Assembly: GCA_004556565.1 (NCBI GenBank)
Contig: SFGN01000012.1
Coordinates: forward strand, 1 to 64,000
Length of the DNA stretch: 64,000 nt
Origin: Lachnospiraceae bacterium
GTDB lineage: Bacteria > Bacillota_A > Clostridia > Lachnospirales > Lachnospiraceae
Reading direction: 5' to 3'
Below the pieces are notes generated by a model. It saw only the letters and a list, made by a program, of their open reading frames with translations. It searched no databases and was not told the DNA's origin. Position 1 is the stretch's first letter. Each line of letters starts with the position of its first letter. Made by a program: the position numbers and the translations under genes. Shown here piece after piece: positions 1 through 8,209 of the stretch.

Positions 1-513
1 TTTCACTGCCTTTGCAATTCCTTCGCATTGTGCCCGGTGGTGTGCAAATACTCCAATAATATTATGAGAAGCAATCATTCTCATCGGTTTACTTCTATCG
101 GCACCTTCATTGTCATACGAAATATTCTGGCAGATCCAGTCATGAATTTTTATTTCTTTTTCATAGTCTGTACCTATGGTCAGATTTAACTTTCCTGCCA
201 GGCAGTTCACTTCTTTTTCTATTTTTCGATTATACTCTTTTACCTTTTCTTTTGGGAAAAAGTATTGCGGGCAAATAGCAAAGTGTCCAAACATATCACT
301 GGCACAGCTGCAGGCAGATTGATTCAGGTAATAAATCAGCGGATTATCTTTCGTCATTGCCTCAAAGATCCGTTCAAATGCTTCTTGTGGAAAATCACCC
401 CTGACAGGAATAGGAATAATGTCCTGATGTGCCATTACCCCATCATAAAATGCTCGATAAACCGCCTGATCCTGTTTATTCAGTTGATGGTAATAATAGC
501 GGTCCACGATCAC
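1..513 (-). CDS. Transglutaminase-like protein, 3' end cut by window edge
   Basis: This gene runs off the left edge; about 171 codons are visible. The motif IHDWICQNI followed by HHRAQCEGIAKAVK resembles the region around the catalytic Cys of bacterial transglutaminase/protease-like domains, where the Cys sits in a Q-C-x-G context. The His and Asp of a triad would lie beyond the edge. I chose a GTG start at 513 because GAGAAGG lies about 7 nt upstream, and an in-frame TAA slightly further upstream rules out a longer ORF. It follows the PP2C gene by about 80 nt on the same strand, so it is probably the last visible member of the kinase/VWA/phosphatase unit. Substrate unknown. Confidence 0.6.
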   Translation of the reverse strand, partial: MIVDRYYYHQLNKQDQAVYRAFYDGVMAHQDIIPIPVRGDFPQEAFERIFEAMTKDNPLIYYLNQSACSCASDMFGHFAICPQYFFPKEKVKEYNRKIEKEVNCLAGKLNLTIGTDYEKEIKIHDWICQNISYDNEGADRSKPMRMIASHNIIGVFAHHRAQCEGIAKAVK

Positions 514-593
514 CAGAACACCTTCTCTCTTTTACTCTGCATCAGCGAACATTCGGAATCCGCTTCGCTACTTCCTCATGAAGGCAAACAGCT

Positions 594-1430
594 TTACTGT
601 TCGCCTTCAAAATATGCCATTACGACTGTAATGTCATCGCCACAGCCCAATTCACTGGTCTCTGTCAGCCATTTCTTTAAATTAGCCTGGACCGTCTCAG
701 CTCCATGCTCCCGTATCATTCCAAAATAATCGCTGCATGTTTTCTGAAATTCCACATCTGATGTGTAGCTATTAGCAAAACCATCTGTAGATAACATATA
801 CATACATGATTCTTCATCTTCACCATCTCTTCGCCGGATGGAAGCCACAGCTTTTCGCCAGGCATCCGGTTTGGACAGAGAATGTGTCTCAGTGCCCAAA
901 AACTTTTCCGGCTCTACTAAGGCAAACACACCATCTTTCGTAACCAGATTGATGTCACCGTCTCCAATCTGGAAAGAAAAAACAAAGGTATTCGTAATAA
1001 GCATTCCCAGCAAAGTGGTGCCATAAAGAGAAAACACGGATGACCATTTAATATTCCCATCATCATCCAGCATCCCCTCTTCTTTATTTTTGTAATAGGA
1101 TTGCTTTACTCTTGCCTGCCATTCTTCGCAGATGTCCTGTGCAAAACGCATATCCCCTTCCCGATTCAGGAAAGTGATCAGGTTCGACAGACCATTCTCA
1201 TCTGAACCGTAACTTTGCAGGTAATTCTTCATCACTTCACAGAATGTGTTTACAGCAATAGTAGATCCTCTGTCACTTCGGGGACATTTCTCGCTTCCGT
1301 GTCCGTCTGCTACTGCAATGATTACAATATCATCGGATATCTCTACAATCTTTTTGCTGTCCTGGCATGGCAATCCGTTTCTCTGGTGGGTAGCACCTTT
1401 GACAATACCGTCACATAAATAGCGCTTCAT
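594..1430 (-). CDS. PP2C-family serine/threonine phosphatase
   Basis: 278 aa. The metal-binding VADGHGS motif sits at residues 40-46 (Asp42, His44), LSTDGFANSY comes in the C-terminal half, and GCGDDITVVMAYF is at the end. These are the conserved Asp-bearing motifs of PPM/PP2C Mn/Mg-dependent phosphatases. No signal peptide or membrane segment is visible, so it should be cytoplasmic. The gene follows a VWA gene and a kinase gene on the same strand with 18-25 nt gaps. That trio matches the kinase/VWA/PP2C triads (TerY-P type) described in bacterial stress and defence islands. The likely role is to reverse phosphorylation by the neighbouring kinase, which is inference. Confidence 0.88.
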   Translation of the reverse strand: MKRYLCDGIVKGATHQRNGLPCQDSKKIVEISDDIVIIAVADGHGSEKCPRSDRGSTIAVNTFCEVMKNYLQSYGSDENGLSNLITFLNREGDMRFAQDICEEWQARVKQSYYKNKEEGMLDDDGNIKWSSVFSLYGTTLLGMLITNTFVFSFQIGDGDINLVTKDGVFALVEPEKFLGTETHSLSKPDAWRKAVASIRRRDGEDEESCMYMLSTDGFANSYTSDVEFQKTCSDYFGMIREHGAETVQANLKKWLTETSELGCGDDITVVMAYFEGEQ

Positions 1431-1448
1431 CCAATTTCCTCCTTACCC

Positions 1449-2228
1449 TTACCAAACAGCTCCCTCATCAAAATCATCCGGATTCGGGATATTACTCATA
1501 TCAAGTACTAACGGTGCCCCATTATTTGCCGGTGCAAATGGATCATCGGCAGGTACAGAAGCAGCCGCAGACGGTGTGGATGCTGCAGGCGCAGATACCG
1601 GAATGGAATTCATTGGTTTACTGGAAGGAGCAGACACCATGGATGCTGTGGTAGATGCCCATTTGATCATCTTTGCAAGTGCAGTCGCATTATTTGCCTG
1701 CAGAACCAGCTCTTTATTTCCGGTAAACTCAATCAGGACATCATCGTCCGCATCCTGTCCGATGGAAATAGCAATCTTCACTGCTTTCCGAAACCAGGGC
1801 ATACCCTTTAATTTATCTAGGCTTTTCTTATAATCATCCGTTGGCTGACCATCCGAAAGAATCACAATTACCGGCGGCAATGCTCTTGCCGGCATTGGTG
1901 GAATTGACAGCTGTGCAGCAAGCAGGTCAAATGCCTTGCCAAGCTCTGTCAGCCCATTTGCTTCCATGTCCTCCCAGCTATAATTCTCTACCGGCACTGG
2001 ACTGGTGGTAATCCAGCTTGCACCGGACGAAAACTGAAGTGCCCGGATCAGCAACTGTGCGTTCGGGTTATTATCTGCTGAATTTCTCATTTCCGGGATG
2101 CATTCCTGGATTGTATTATTCACAATTCCTATTTTTTCTCCATACATGGATCCTGAACAGTCCACTACCCAAAAGAAATGAATCGGTCTTGTTGCCAGTT
2201 CTCCACCTGGTCTCTGTAATTCCTGCAT
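1449..2228 (-). CDS. VWA-domain protein of a kinase/phosphatase triad (TerY-like)
   Basis: 259 aa. The von Willebrand A domain shows a complete MIDAS start, VVDCSGSM (Asp23, Ser25, Ser27), then a Thr/Asp-containing ILSDGQPTDD stretch, so it should bind a divalent metal. After about residue 190 the protein becomes a Pro/Ala/Ser-rich low-complexity tail ending in acidic residues, which looks like a flexible linker or docking tail. No signal peptide. GAGG precedes the ATG at 2228. It sits between the kinase (upstream) and the PP2C gene (downstream), as expected for a scaffold in TerY-P-type triads. The specific target is unknown. Confidence 0.85.
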   Translation of the reverse strand: MQELQRPGGELATRPIHFFWVVDCSGSMYGEKIGIVNNTIQECIPEMRNSADNNPNAQLLIRALQFSSGASWITTSPVPVENYSWEDMEANGLTELGKAFDLLAAQLSIPPMPARALPPVIVILSDGQPTDDYKKSLDKLKGMPWFRKAVKIAISIGQDADDDVLIEFTGNKELVLQANNATALAKMIKWASTTASMVSAPSSKPMNSIPVSAPAASTPSAAASVPADDPFAPANNGAPLVLDMSNIPNPDDFDEGAVW

Positions 2229-2252
2229 AATTTCGTCCTCCTTCGTCGATCC

Positions 2253-3551
2253 TTATCTAAACTCACCCGTTGTCTGCGGGAAAATAATTTTTACACCTTT
2301 TGCAATACCTGCCGTCCGTCCGGGCTCCACGGGGATCTGTGTCCCATCCGCCTTCTGATAGGTCCAGTTCACTTTGTCTTCGTTCCTGATTCCCCAAAGG
2401 GCTGGATTCTTCGGATTCTGTACCACACTGCCCACTACCGTATCCATATCAAAATCCTCGTACACATGATGGTGCAATAATTTTGTATCCTGATGCAGCA
2501 ATACACGGTTCTTTCCAATCATCAATTTCTTCGGTACCGGAACCGTATTCTGACAATTCCAGCAGATGTGAGCTGCACCTTTTGCTTCCAGCTCTTCATC
2601 ATAAAAAAGCTGTGCCCCACAGGAGCAACGAAGCATTCCGCTCATCATATTCGCAAACAGTGTCATCCACTCCGGTTCCGTGATACGCTTGCTTGGCTCA
2701 TTTAAACCTACGGTAAAGGCTTTTGTGAACATCTGACGGAACTTTTCCGGATATAACGGCCAATAAATATTGGCATTATCATGAATCCCTTTCACAGGTC
2801 TGTTGGACTTATTATCCGGATCGAAAATAAACACCGGATCTGTTCCGTACAGCTTCACTCTGGCAGCCATATCCATACATTTGATACTTGCTTCCAGCTT
2901 TCCTTCCAGTGGATGATTAACCATAAAAAGGTAAAACAGCAATACAGACAAAGAATACCGATCTGTATCCTTGGATGGTCTTTTCTCTCCCCGAACAATT
3001 TCCGGAGCCATGAAACCAGGTGTACCAAGTACTCCGCCCGGCTTGCTGTTATCGAAAGAAACATTGTCATTATCACAAATCAGCACATCACCATTATCCG
3101 GATTGAAAAACAGATTACCAAAGGAAATATCTTGGTATTTCGCTCCCATAGCATGTAATTTCTGGTATCCTCTGGTCAGATTAAATGCCGTCCTGCAAAG
3201 TGTATAGAAAGATGGATTAACTCTCTTTTTCATCAGATCCACAATACTCTTATAATTCTTTGGTCTGAGAGGCATGATATATCCAAACAGTTCTCCCTGT
3301 GCCGGGACAATCATTTCCATTGGCCACAGAAAGCACGGATCCGGAGAACCTTTTGCAACGATGGTTTCCAAGATTTTCTTCTGTCTGGCTGTAGCACTTC
3401 CTTTGAAATACCATTTCAGTGCATAATGGCTGCCACCACATTTCACATCATACACTTCCCCCTGACCGCCAGCCCCCAGAAGGCTTACAATTTCATATTT
3501 ATTCCCACATTCTGATGTGAGGATGGTTCCATTTTTTAACTGTCCTTCCAT
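2253..3551 (-). CDS. Serine/threonine protein kinase with C-terminal zinc ribbon
   Basis: 432 aa from the chosen start. The kinase domain has a Gly-rich loop GAGGQGEVY (26-34), the ATP-contact Lys in YALKWY (Lys46), a catalytic loop YQDISFGN near residue 140 and a DND triplet in place of DFG near 160. APE is intact in GFMAPEIV. After the kinase come CxC...CxxC cysteines (LRCSCGA, CWNCQN), a zinc ribbon, then a beta-rich tail. The ORF could open further upstream, but ATG 3551 has AGGAGG at good spacing and overlaps the previous stop (TAATG), indicating translational coupling. The DND and YQD variants are shared by kinases of VWA/PP2C triads. Substrates are probably the neighbouring gene products (inference). 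Confidence 0.87.
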   Translation of the reverse strand: MEGQLKNGTILTSECGNKYEIVSLLGAGGQGEVYDVKCGGSHYALKWYFKGSATARQKKILETIVAKGSPDPCFLWPMEMIVPAQGELFGYIMPLRPKNYKSIVDLMKKRVNPSFYTLCRTAFNLTRGYQKLHAMGAKYQDISFGNLFFNPDNGDVLICDNDNVSFDNSKPGGVLGTPGFMAPEIVRGEKRPSKDTDRYSLSVLLFYLFMVNHPLEGKLEASIKCMDMAARVKLYGTDPVFIFDPDNKSNRPVKGIHDNANIYWPLYPEKFRQMFTKAFTVGLNEPSKRITEPEWMTLFANMMSGMLRCSCGAQLFYDEELEAKGAAHICWNCQNTVPVPKKLMIGKNRVLLHQDTKLLHHHVYEDFDMDTVVGSVVQNPKNPALWGIRNEDKVNWTYQKADGTQIPVEPGRTAGIAKGVKIIFPQTTGEFR

Positions 3552-4060
3552 TACGGTATCTGCCTCCTCTGCTTTATCAACTGTAATGCCTGATACAATA
3601 CATTTCCGTCTGCAACCACCAAGCAATAACTTTTATTTCCGAACTGCATCTCACAGGCATTACTGTATGGTGTAATTGCTGTGAGATAACGATACGTCTT
3701 ATCAAATCCCCATTCCTTTGCCTGAAATACGATCCTCTGATTGGTTATGTACAGGATTCCCCGGTGCTGCACCAGTTCTGTATGTTCAATGGTTTTTCCC
3801 TGACCGGAACTCCACCTTGTCCCTTTAAACAATCCAGGACTGCTGTGCCCATAATGGCGATACTGCTTCACCGTCTTTTCTTCTAGATTGACCGCTTTGT
3901 CAATAAAGTGAATCTTTTCACCACGTTTCAGGAACAACTGATCTGTATTCAGGATTGGAAGTCTTCCGGACATGATCTCGTTCTTTGCCGCTGCCGGAAG
4001 AATAGATGTAACTGTCGGAATCTGATTTTTATTTCCAAACAGGGCATCGAAAAATCCCAT
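3551..4060 (-). CDS. Small protein with PH-like/GRAM-type fold, kinase-linked
   Basis: About 169 aa. I recognise no catalytic motif. The pattern of short beta strands ending in HRGILYITNQRIVFQAK resembles bacterial PH/GRAM-like domains, where a strand reading L-x-I-T-N-x-R-I-V-F is typical. The N-terminus MGFFDALFGNKN is amphipathic. Start chosen at ATG 4060 with GAGGTGAGG upstream rather than the slightly longer ORF. Its stop overlaps the kinase start by one base, so the two should be made in fixed proportion. A 21-bp hairpin motif that recurs in the island lies 47 nt upstream. Possible role: a regulatory or substrate partner of the kinase. Confidence 0.6.
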   Translation of the reverse strand: MGFFDALFGNKNQIPTVTSILPAAAKNEIMSGRLPILNTDQLFLKRGEKIHFIDKAVNLEEKTVKQYRHYGHSSPGLFKGTRWSSGQGKTIEHTELVQHRGILYITNQRIVFQAKEWGFDKTYRYLTAITPYSNACEMQFGNKSYCLVVADGNVLYQALQLIKQRRQIP

Positions 4061-4106
4061 ACACCTCACCTCTTTTCTCTTATCCTACCGCCTGTTTTAT
4101 CTTGCA

Positions 4107-4127
4107 TGGTCGCATCACAGGCGACAT
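4107..4127 (-). repeat. Island hairpin motif, copy 1
   Basis: Arms GTCGC (4109-4113) and GCGAC (4121-4125) enclose a 7-nt loop, flanked by ATG/TGG-side bases shared with two other copies at 36895 and 38026. This copy differs from them in the loop (ATCACAG against ATACCAG). It sits 1 nt after the stop of the leucine-rich-repeat gene and 46 nt before the ATG at 4060. No T-run follows on the minus strand, so it is not an intrinsic terminator. Confidence 0.7.
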
Positions 4128-4128
4128 C

Positions 4129-5232
4129 TTACACAAGCTGATACTTGATCTTATTTTTTCTTGCATATTCCTCAGCATAAGAACCAAAGGAACATTGAAT
4201 AATAAACTGCTTATTTGTACCGGTAAATGCATCTTGCCCGATTTTACTTACACTATCCGGAATTACCAACAAATCAAGGGAACTACAGCCGAAAAATGCC
4301 CTGTCTCCTATTCCGTTTAACTGGTTACTTAAGACTACCTTTTTTAATGAACGGCAACCTTCAAACATACCATTCGGTATCCGATCCACATTCTCCGGAA
4401 TAGAAATGCTATCTAATTCCAGACACTCTGCTAACATACGATTCCCAATCCAATACACACTTTTCGGAATAGAAAGTGTTCTCAATCCACTCCCTCTAAA
4501 TGCTGATTCTCCAATCCGTTCCAACTGCATCGGTAAAGAAATTGATTTTAAACTCAGACATTCTGTAAATGCTTCATCTCCGATTTCTTTCACAGACACC
4601 GGAAGAACCGCCTGATGAAGCTGATTACATTCTGCAAAAGCTCTTTTTCCAATATGAGCAATTCCCTCTGTCAAAATTGCCTCTTCCACCGCTTCTTTGC
4701 AAAAACTTTCATCCGCTATTTCTACTACCGGTGTATTCCCCGACTTATTCTGGAAAATAATTGTCCGTTTGTTGTCCCCACGAAAACCACTTACAGCCAA
4801 ACCGGTTCCCTGACTACTTCTGCAGTATGTAAACAGATCTCCATATTGCCTTCCGGAAGTTGCCTGTTCTTCTTTTATCGCTGGACCTGTTCCCTGTTTT
4901 TGTACAGAAATGTCGCATATTTTTCCTAATACTTTATTCCCATAGCAAGAACACCAAACCGAAACGATCCAATCCGCATTTACCCGGCTAAGTCCATAGT
5001 CATCCATCAGCCGCTTCACATAACGAAACGCAAACGTATTGTTAATTCTCGATACACTCTGAATGTCCTGGGCAATGCCCATATTATATGCCATAAGAAG
5101 AAGATTTACATTTTTTGCCTGATCCGGGAACAGGTCTTTTACAAGGGCTGTAAATCTTTTCTTATCATCTAACGATGATTCGTACTTTCGCAGCATCGAT
5201 TCAAAATCCTGTTCAAACAACAGGCTCACCAC
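4129..5232 (-). CDS. Leucine-rich-repeat (BspA/LRR_5-like) protein, BREX-adjacent
   Basis: 367 aa. Residues about 1-115 form a helical N-terminal domain that I do not recognise. A short linker follows, and from about residue 165 to the end there are roughly seven 23-residue repeats of the LRR_5/BspA type, with cores such as IGDEAFTECLSLKSISLP, IGNRMLAECLELDSISIP and IGDRAFFGCSSLDLLVIP. Unlike typical BspA surface proteins it has no signal peptide and no cell-wall anchor, so it is probably cytoplasmic. The start is GTG/GTG near 5232 after GAGAGGTGA. It begins 11 nt after the brxL stop, so it was probably part of the BREX transcript before the element split brxL. Role unknown. Confidence 0.75.
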   Translation of the reverse strand: MVSLLFEQDFESMLRKYESSLDDKKRFTALVKDLFPDQAKNVNLLLMAYNMGIAQDIQSVSRINNTFAFRYVKRLMDDYGLSRVNADWIVSVWCSCYGNKVLGKICDISVQKQGTGPAIKEEQATSGRQYGDLFTYCRSSQGTGLAVSGFRGDNKRTIIFQNKSGNTPVVEIADESFCKEAVEEAILTEGIAHIGKRAFAECNQLHQAVLPVSVKEIGDEAFTECLSLKSISLPMQLERIGESAFRGSGLRTLSIPKSVYWIGNRMLAECLELDSISIPENVDRIPNGMFEGCRSLKKVVLSNQLNGIGDRAFFGCSSLDLLVIPDSVSKIGQDAFTGTNKQFIIQCSFGSYAEEYARKNKIKYQLV

Positions 5233-5242
5233 CTCTCACCTC

Positions 5243-6205
5243 TCATTCCACACCAAGTGCTTTAAATACTGCCTCCTGCGGAGTAGAGTAAAAAATCAAA
5301 CTAAAAGCACCTACCAGATCAGATGGTACGGTTCCGATATCTCCTGCAGAAGTAATCGGAAGCAATACTTTCTTGGCCCCACTATCCAGGCACACCTGAA
5401 GCACGTTTGCCAGTTCTTCTACTTTAATCAATGTTCCACTGATACTGATCTCACCAAGTATTGCCAGACTGCTAAGCGTAGGCTTTCCTAATGCCGCAGA
5501 ACATATTGCAATCAAAGTTGGAAGTGCCAGTTTACTGGTGATTCCTAATCCGTTCAAATCCTGATAATTGATAATATAGTCTTTTGTCGTGGTACTGATT
5601 GCACCTGAAATTGAATTCCCATTGGCTTTCAGATAATTGAACGCTGTATTCGTTGCTTCCTTTGCATCACGGTCTGTGCCGATACCTGTCCGTTCAAACT
5701 TACCATTTCCCGGGAGCACCTGTGTTTCCAAACGATAAACACCAATCATACCGGATTTTCCCCTGGACACCGTATAAATATTGCCAGGATTGCTCATTCC
5801 TTCCGGTATCAGCTTTCCGCCACCGGATTCCGGTACAGATACATAATTCTCTTCAAAAGTCTCATTGTCTATGTAAGAGAAATTCACATCATAAAATTCC
5901 ATGCCGCCAATTTTTTTCAACTGTTCTTTCACTCTACGGCGAAGTTCCAGGGAAATCGTCAAAATTTCCTGAATATCTTCTTTTGTGTACTCTCCATCCG
6001 GATAAACCAGTTTTACAAATCCAGACACCATTTTCCGCACAGCAATCGTATCACGTTGGTTCAGATTATTTCCCAAACGGAAGTATTTATCAAAAGCATC
6101 CCCATAAGATTCTTTTCTCATCTCACGCATATACTCGGAAAGGTAGTCCGTAATAAAGCCATAATCATCGGTAAAGAAATCCGGGCGATACTTCGGTGTT
6201 TCCCA
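5243..6205 (-). pseudogene. brxL: brxL, C-terminal half (Lon-like protease part)
   Basis: About 320 codons that match the C-terminal half of BREX BrxL: a helical segment (YGFITDYLSEYMREMRKE), then a Lon-like domain with SGAISTTTKDYIINYQDLNG, LSSLAILGEISISGTLI and SGAKKVLLPITSAGDI. The coding frame continues upstream of the first ATG (6130) through WETPKYRPDF to 6205, where it runs into the mobile element and meets a stop. The missing N-terminal half is at 14299-15406. Joining at the shared TTTCCCA gives 2064 nt, exactly 688 codons in frame. On its own this fragment has no ribosome binding site at the junction, though internal initiation at ATG 6130 is conceivable. Confidence 0.93.
6199..6205 (+). 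repeat. Left flanking direct repeat TTTCCCA of the element
   Basis: TTTCCCA occurs here and at 14299-14305. Recombination between the two restores brxL in frame, so they bracket the crossover. The exact crossover bases within the 7 bp cannot be decided from one sequence. Confidence 0.75.
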
Positions 6206-6274
6206 AACAAAAAGATATTAAGAAACAGCCCATGTTTACCTGCTTGCAAACAAAAGAATATTGCTACTAGACTA

Positions 6275-6311
6275 AGAGATACTACATAAGTGTGTTGGTA
6301 TCTCTTTTTTG
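6275..6311 (+). terminator. Rho-independent terminator at the left end of the element
   Basis: Stem AGAGATAC (6275-6282) with GTATCTCT (6298-6305) and a T-run to 6310. No plus-strand gene lies upstream in the integrated state. In the excised circle the recombinase gene would read across the joint into it, so it probably ends the recombinase transcript there (inference). The rest of 6312-6460 holds nothing I can name. Confidence 0.65.
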
Positions 6312-6463
6312 TTGCCGTGAAACAGCAGACTATTTCATTTCTGCTTGATTACCTTAAAACTTATTAGTCTATGGTTTGTCAAGGGCTTGTTGCGTGAGAA
6401 ATGCTGAATATCACCCTTTACAAAACATAGGCTGATAAGTAACTTTTCAAAAGCAGAAAAGAA

Positions 6464-6493
6464 ATGGCAATGCTTATAACAATATGATATAAT
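6464..6493 (+). promoter_or_regulatory. Probable dfrF promoter
   Basis: A perfect TATAAT lies at 6488-6493, with a weak -35 candidate (ATGGCA) 18 nt upstream. The transcript would carry a leader of about 115 nt before the GGAGG (6602-6606) of dfrF. The leader is AT-rich and shows no strong hairpin. Confidence 0.5.
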
Positions 6494-6615
6494 GCAGATG
6501 AAGACAAAAAAGGAATTTGTCGAGCTGGTTAGTTCGAGATAATTTTGAGTTTGTTAAGATGTGGTGCACTTGATGGAATCACAGGTACGACATCATATTA
6601 TGGAGGATGAAATAG

Positions 6616-7089
6616 ATGATAGGTTTGATTGTTGCGAGGTCAAAGAATAATGTTATAGGCAAGAATGGTAATATACCATGGAAAATAAAGGGAGAACAAA
6701 AGCAATTTAGAGAGTTAACAACGGGTAATGTGGTTATTATGGGGCGAAAGTCTTATGAAGAAATCGGTCATCCGTTGCCTAATAGAATGAATATTGTTGT
6801 TTCCACCACAACAGAGTATCAAGGAGATAATTTAGTTTCAGTTAAATCATTAGAAGATGCATTATTATTGGCTAAAGGACGAGATGTATACATATCTGGT
6901 GGATATGGACTATTTAAGGAAGCTTTGCAAATAGTAGATAAAATGTATATCACAGAAGTAGATTTAAATATTGAAGATGGAGATACATTCTTTCCAGAAT
7001 TTGATATCAATGATTTTGAAGTTTTGATAGGGGAAACACTTGGTGAGGAAGTGAAATATACGAGAACATTTTATGTAAGGAAAAAATGA
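6616..7089 (+). CDS. dfrF: Trimethoprim-resistant dihydrofolate reductase DfrF
   Basis: 157 aa. It catalyses NADPH-dependent reduction of dihydrofolate to tetrahydrofolate. DHFR signatures are visible: start MIGLIVARSKNNVIGKNG, NIPWKI (substrate site), GRKSYEEIG, and ISGGYGLFKEAL, the GG cofactor motif. The sequence matches my memory of DfrF, the mobile trimethoprim-resistance enzyme of enterococci, streptococci and gut clostridia, rather than a chromosomal FolA. The GGAGG at 6602 is ideally spaced. It is the first gene of the element and has its own promoter. Assignment to DfrF rather than another Dfr family rests on recall of the sequence; the DHFR assignment itself is certain. Confidence 0.87.
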   Translation: MIGLIVARSKNNVIGKNGNIPWKIKGEQKQFRELTTGNVVIMGRKSYEEIGHPLPNRMNIVVSTTTEYQGDNLVSVKSLEDALLLAKGRDVYISGGYGLFKEALQIVDKMYITEVDLNIEDGDTFFPEFDINDFEVLIGETLGEEVKYTRTFYVRKK

Positions 7090-7172
7090 ATTGAGTAAAT
7101 TTTGGATTTAGGGTGTTTTCATAAATATATTGCTTTTTATGCATATATAAATTGTTGTAAGACAAATTCCAG

Positions 7173-7315
7173 TTGAACCAAATCGCTGCGCGATGGCCTG
7201 CCAAGGCTGTGGCGCAGCGATTTGGTTCAATTGGTAAAAATCGGTGTGCAGTCCAGAGGAATGGGCAGATACATTCTAAATGTAGTCTGCTTTTTCCTCT
7301 GTCCTGACGCCGATT
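7173..7315. repeat. Two tandem long palindromes behind dfrF
   Basis: The first has perfect 19-bp arms (7173-7191 and 7212-7230, beginning TTGAACCAAATCG) around a 20-nt loop. The second spans 7239-7315 and is a long imperfect palindrome: AATCGG/CCGATT outside, then CAGAGGAA/TTCCTCTG, then GCAGA-ACAT/ATGT-TCTGC inside. Neither ends in a long T-run. An ORF in this phase opens at 7222 inside the palindrome, but that stretch is not protein-like. Confidence 0.75.
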
Positions 7316-7371
7316 GTTTACGAAATAATTTGTATGGGGCGATAAAATCAGAATTTGAGAGAGTATTGAAT

Positions 7372-8028
7372 ATGAATAAGGAATGGTCTGAACTTAATAA
7401 AACAATGCAGGCACAAATAAAAAAGAAAGATACTTATAAGAGGGGTATTGATACTTTACTTACTTTACGAAGTCAGTTAATACAAACCTTAGTATCTTTC
7501 AAAGAAGAATTATGCAGAGAAGATTTTAACTCAATCCCCTTCATAAACGCTGATGGTTATCATAGTAAGACGATTGCTTATTCTATTTGGCATATTTTCC
7601 GCATTGAAGATATAGTTGTGCATACAGTGATAAATGAAGATGAACAAGTATTTTTTGCAGGCAATTATCAAGAGCGTATCAATTCACCTATCATTACAAC
7701 AGGAAATGAACTCATGAAACAGCAGATTGCAGACTTTTCAAAACAGCTTAATCTGGAAGAATTATATTTATATATTTTCGAAGTATGGGAAAGCACTGAG
7801 AAAATGCTTGAACGGTTATCTTATGATGAATTGAAAAGAAAAATACCGAAAGAAAGAAAAGGATACTTAGAATCGTTGAATGTAGTAAACGACAATGAAA
7901 AAGCAATTTGGCTGATTGATTATTGGTGTAATAAAGATATTTGTGGACTAATTCAAATGCCGTTTTCAAGACATTGGATTATGCACACAGAAGCCTGTTT
8001 GCGTATAAAGAACAAGATACATTCATAG
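7372..8028 (+). CDS. DinB-like (DinB/YfiT fold) protein
   Basis: 218 aa from ATG 7372, which has GAGAGAG upstream; the longer reading frame to 7222 runs through palindromic DNA and is rejected. All-helical composition with histidines spaced as in DinB-like putative metal-binding proteins: YHSKTIAYSIWHIFRIED near residue 60 and SRHWIMHTEACLRI near the C-terminus. DinB-superfamily proteins include thiol transferases and many damage- or drug-responsive proteins of unknown activity. It is cargo between the resistance gene and a reductase-like gene. Activity not assignable. Confidence 0.6.
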   Translation: MNKEWSELNKTMQAQIKKKDTYKRGIDTLLTLRSQLIQTLVSFKEELCREDFNSIPFINADGYHSKTIAYSIWHIFRIEDIVVHTVINEDEQVFFAGNYQERINSPIITTGNELMKQQIADFSKQLNLEELYLYIFEVWESTEKMLERLSYDELKRKIPKERKGYLESLNVVNDNEKAIWLIDYWCNKDICGLIQMPFSRHWIMHTEACLRIKNKIHS

Positions 8029-8083
8029 GCAAAAATTTCAGTTTGTAGAACTAAGGAAATTGGAATTTAAGGAGGAATAAAGT

Positions 8084-8179
8084 ATGGTTAGTGATTTTAT
8101 AAGAGCAGCATTTCCATGGATTTTAATGGGTTTATTTGTAGCAATCAGTTGTTCCCTTATGAGTAAAAAAGAGAAATAA
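8084..8179 (+). CDS. Very small membrane protein (31 aa)
   Basis: Begins MVSDFIRAAFPWILMG, continues with a single hydrophobic helix and ends in Lys-rich MSKKEK. GGAGG at 8071-8075 is well spaced before ATG 8084. Proteins of this shape (short acidic start, one membrane helix, basic tail) are common in clostridial mobile elements, but I know no function. The strong ribosome site and clean layout 55 nt after the DinB-like gene argue that it is real. Confidence 0.5.
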   Translation: MVSDFIRAAFPWILMGLFVAISCSLMSKKEK

Positions 8180-8209
8180 ATTCCTGTTTGTATTTATAAA
8201 AGAGAAAAA

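Noticed and set aside
265..729. Plus-strand ORF of 154 codons at the left edge
   Set aside because: It runs opposite the transglutaminase-like and PP2C genes, both supported by motifs and ribosome sites.
7222..7371. Extended start of the DinB-like gene at 7222
   Set aside because: This part lies inside the palindromes and does not look like protein; ATG 7372 has a ribosome site.
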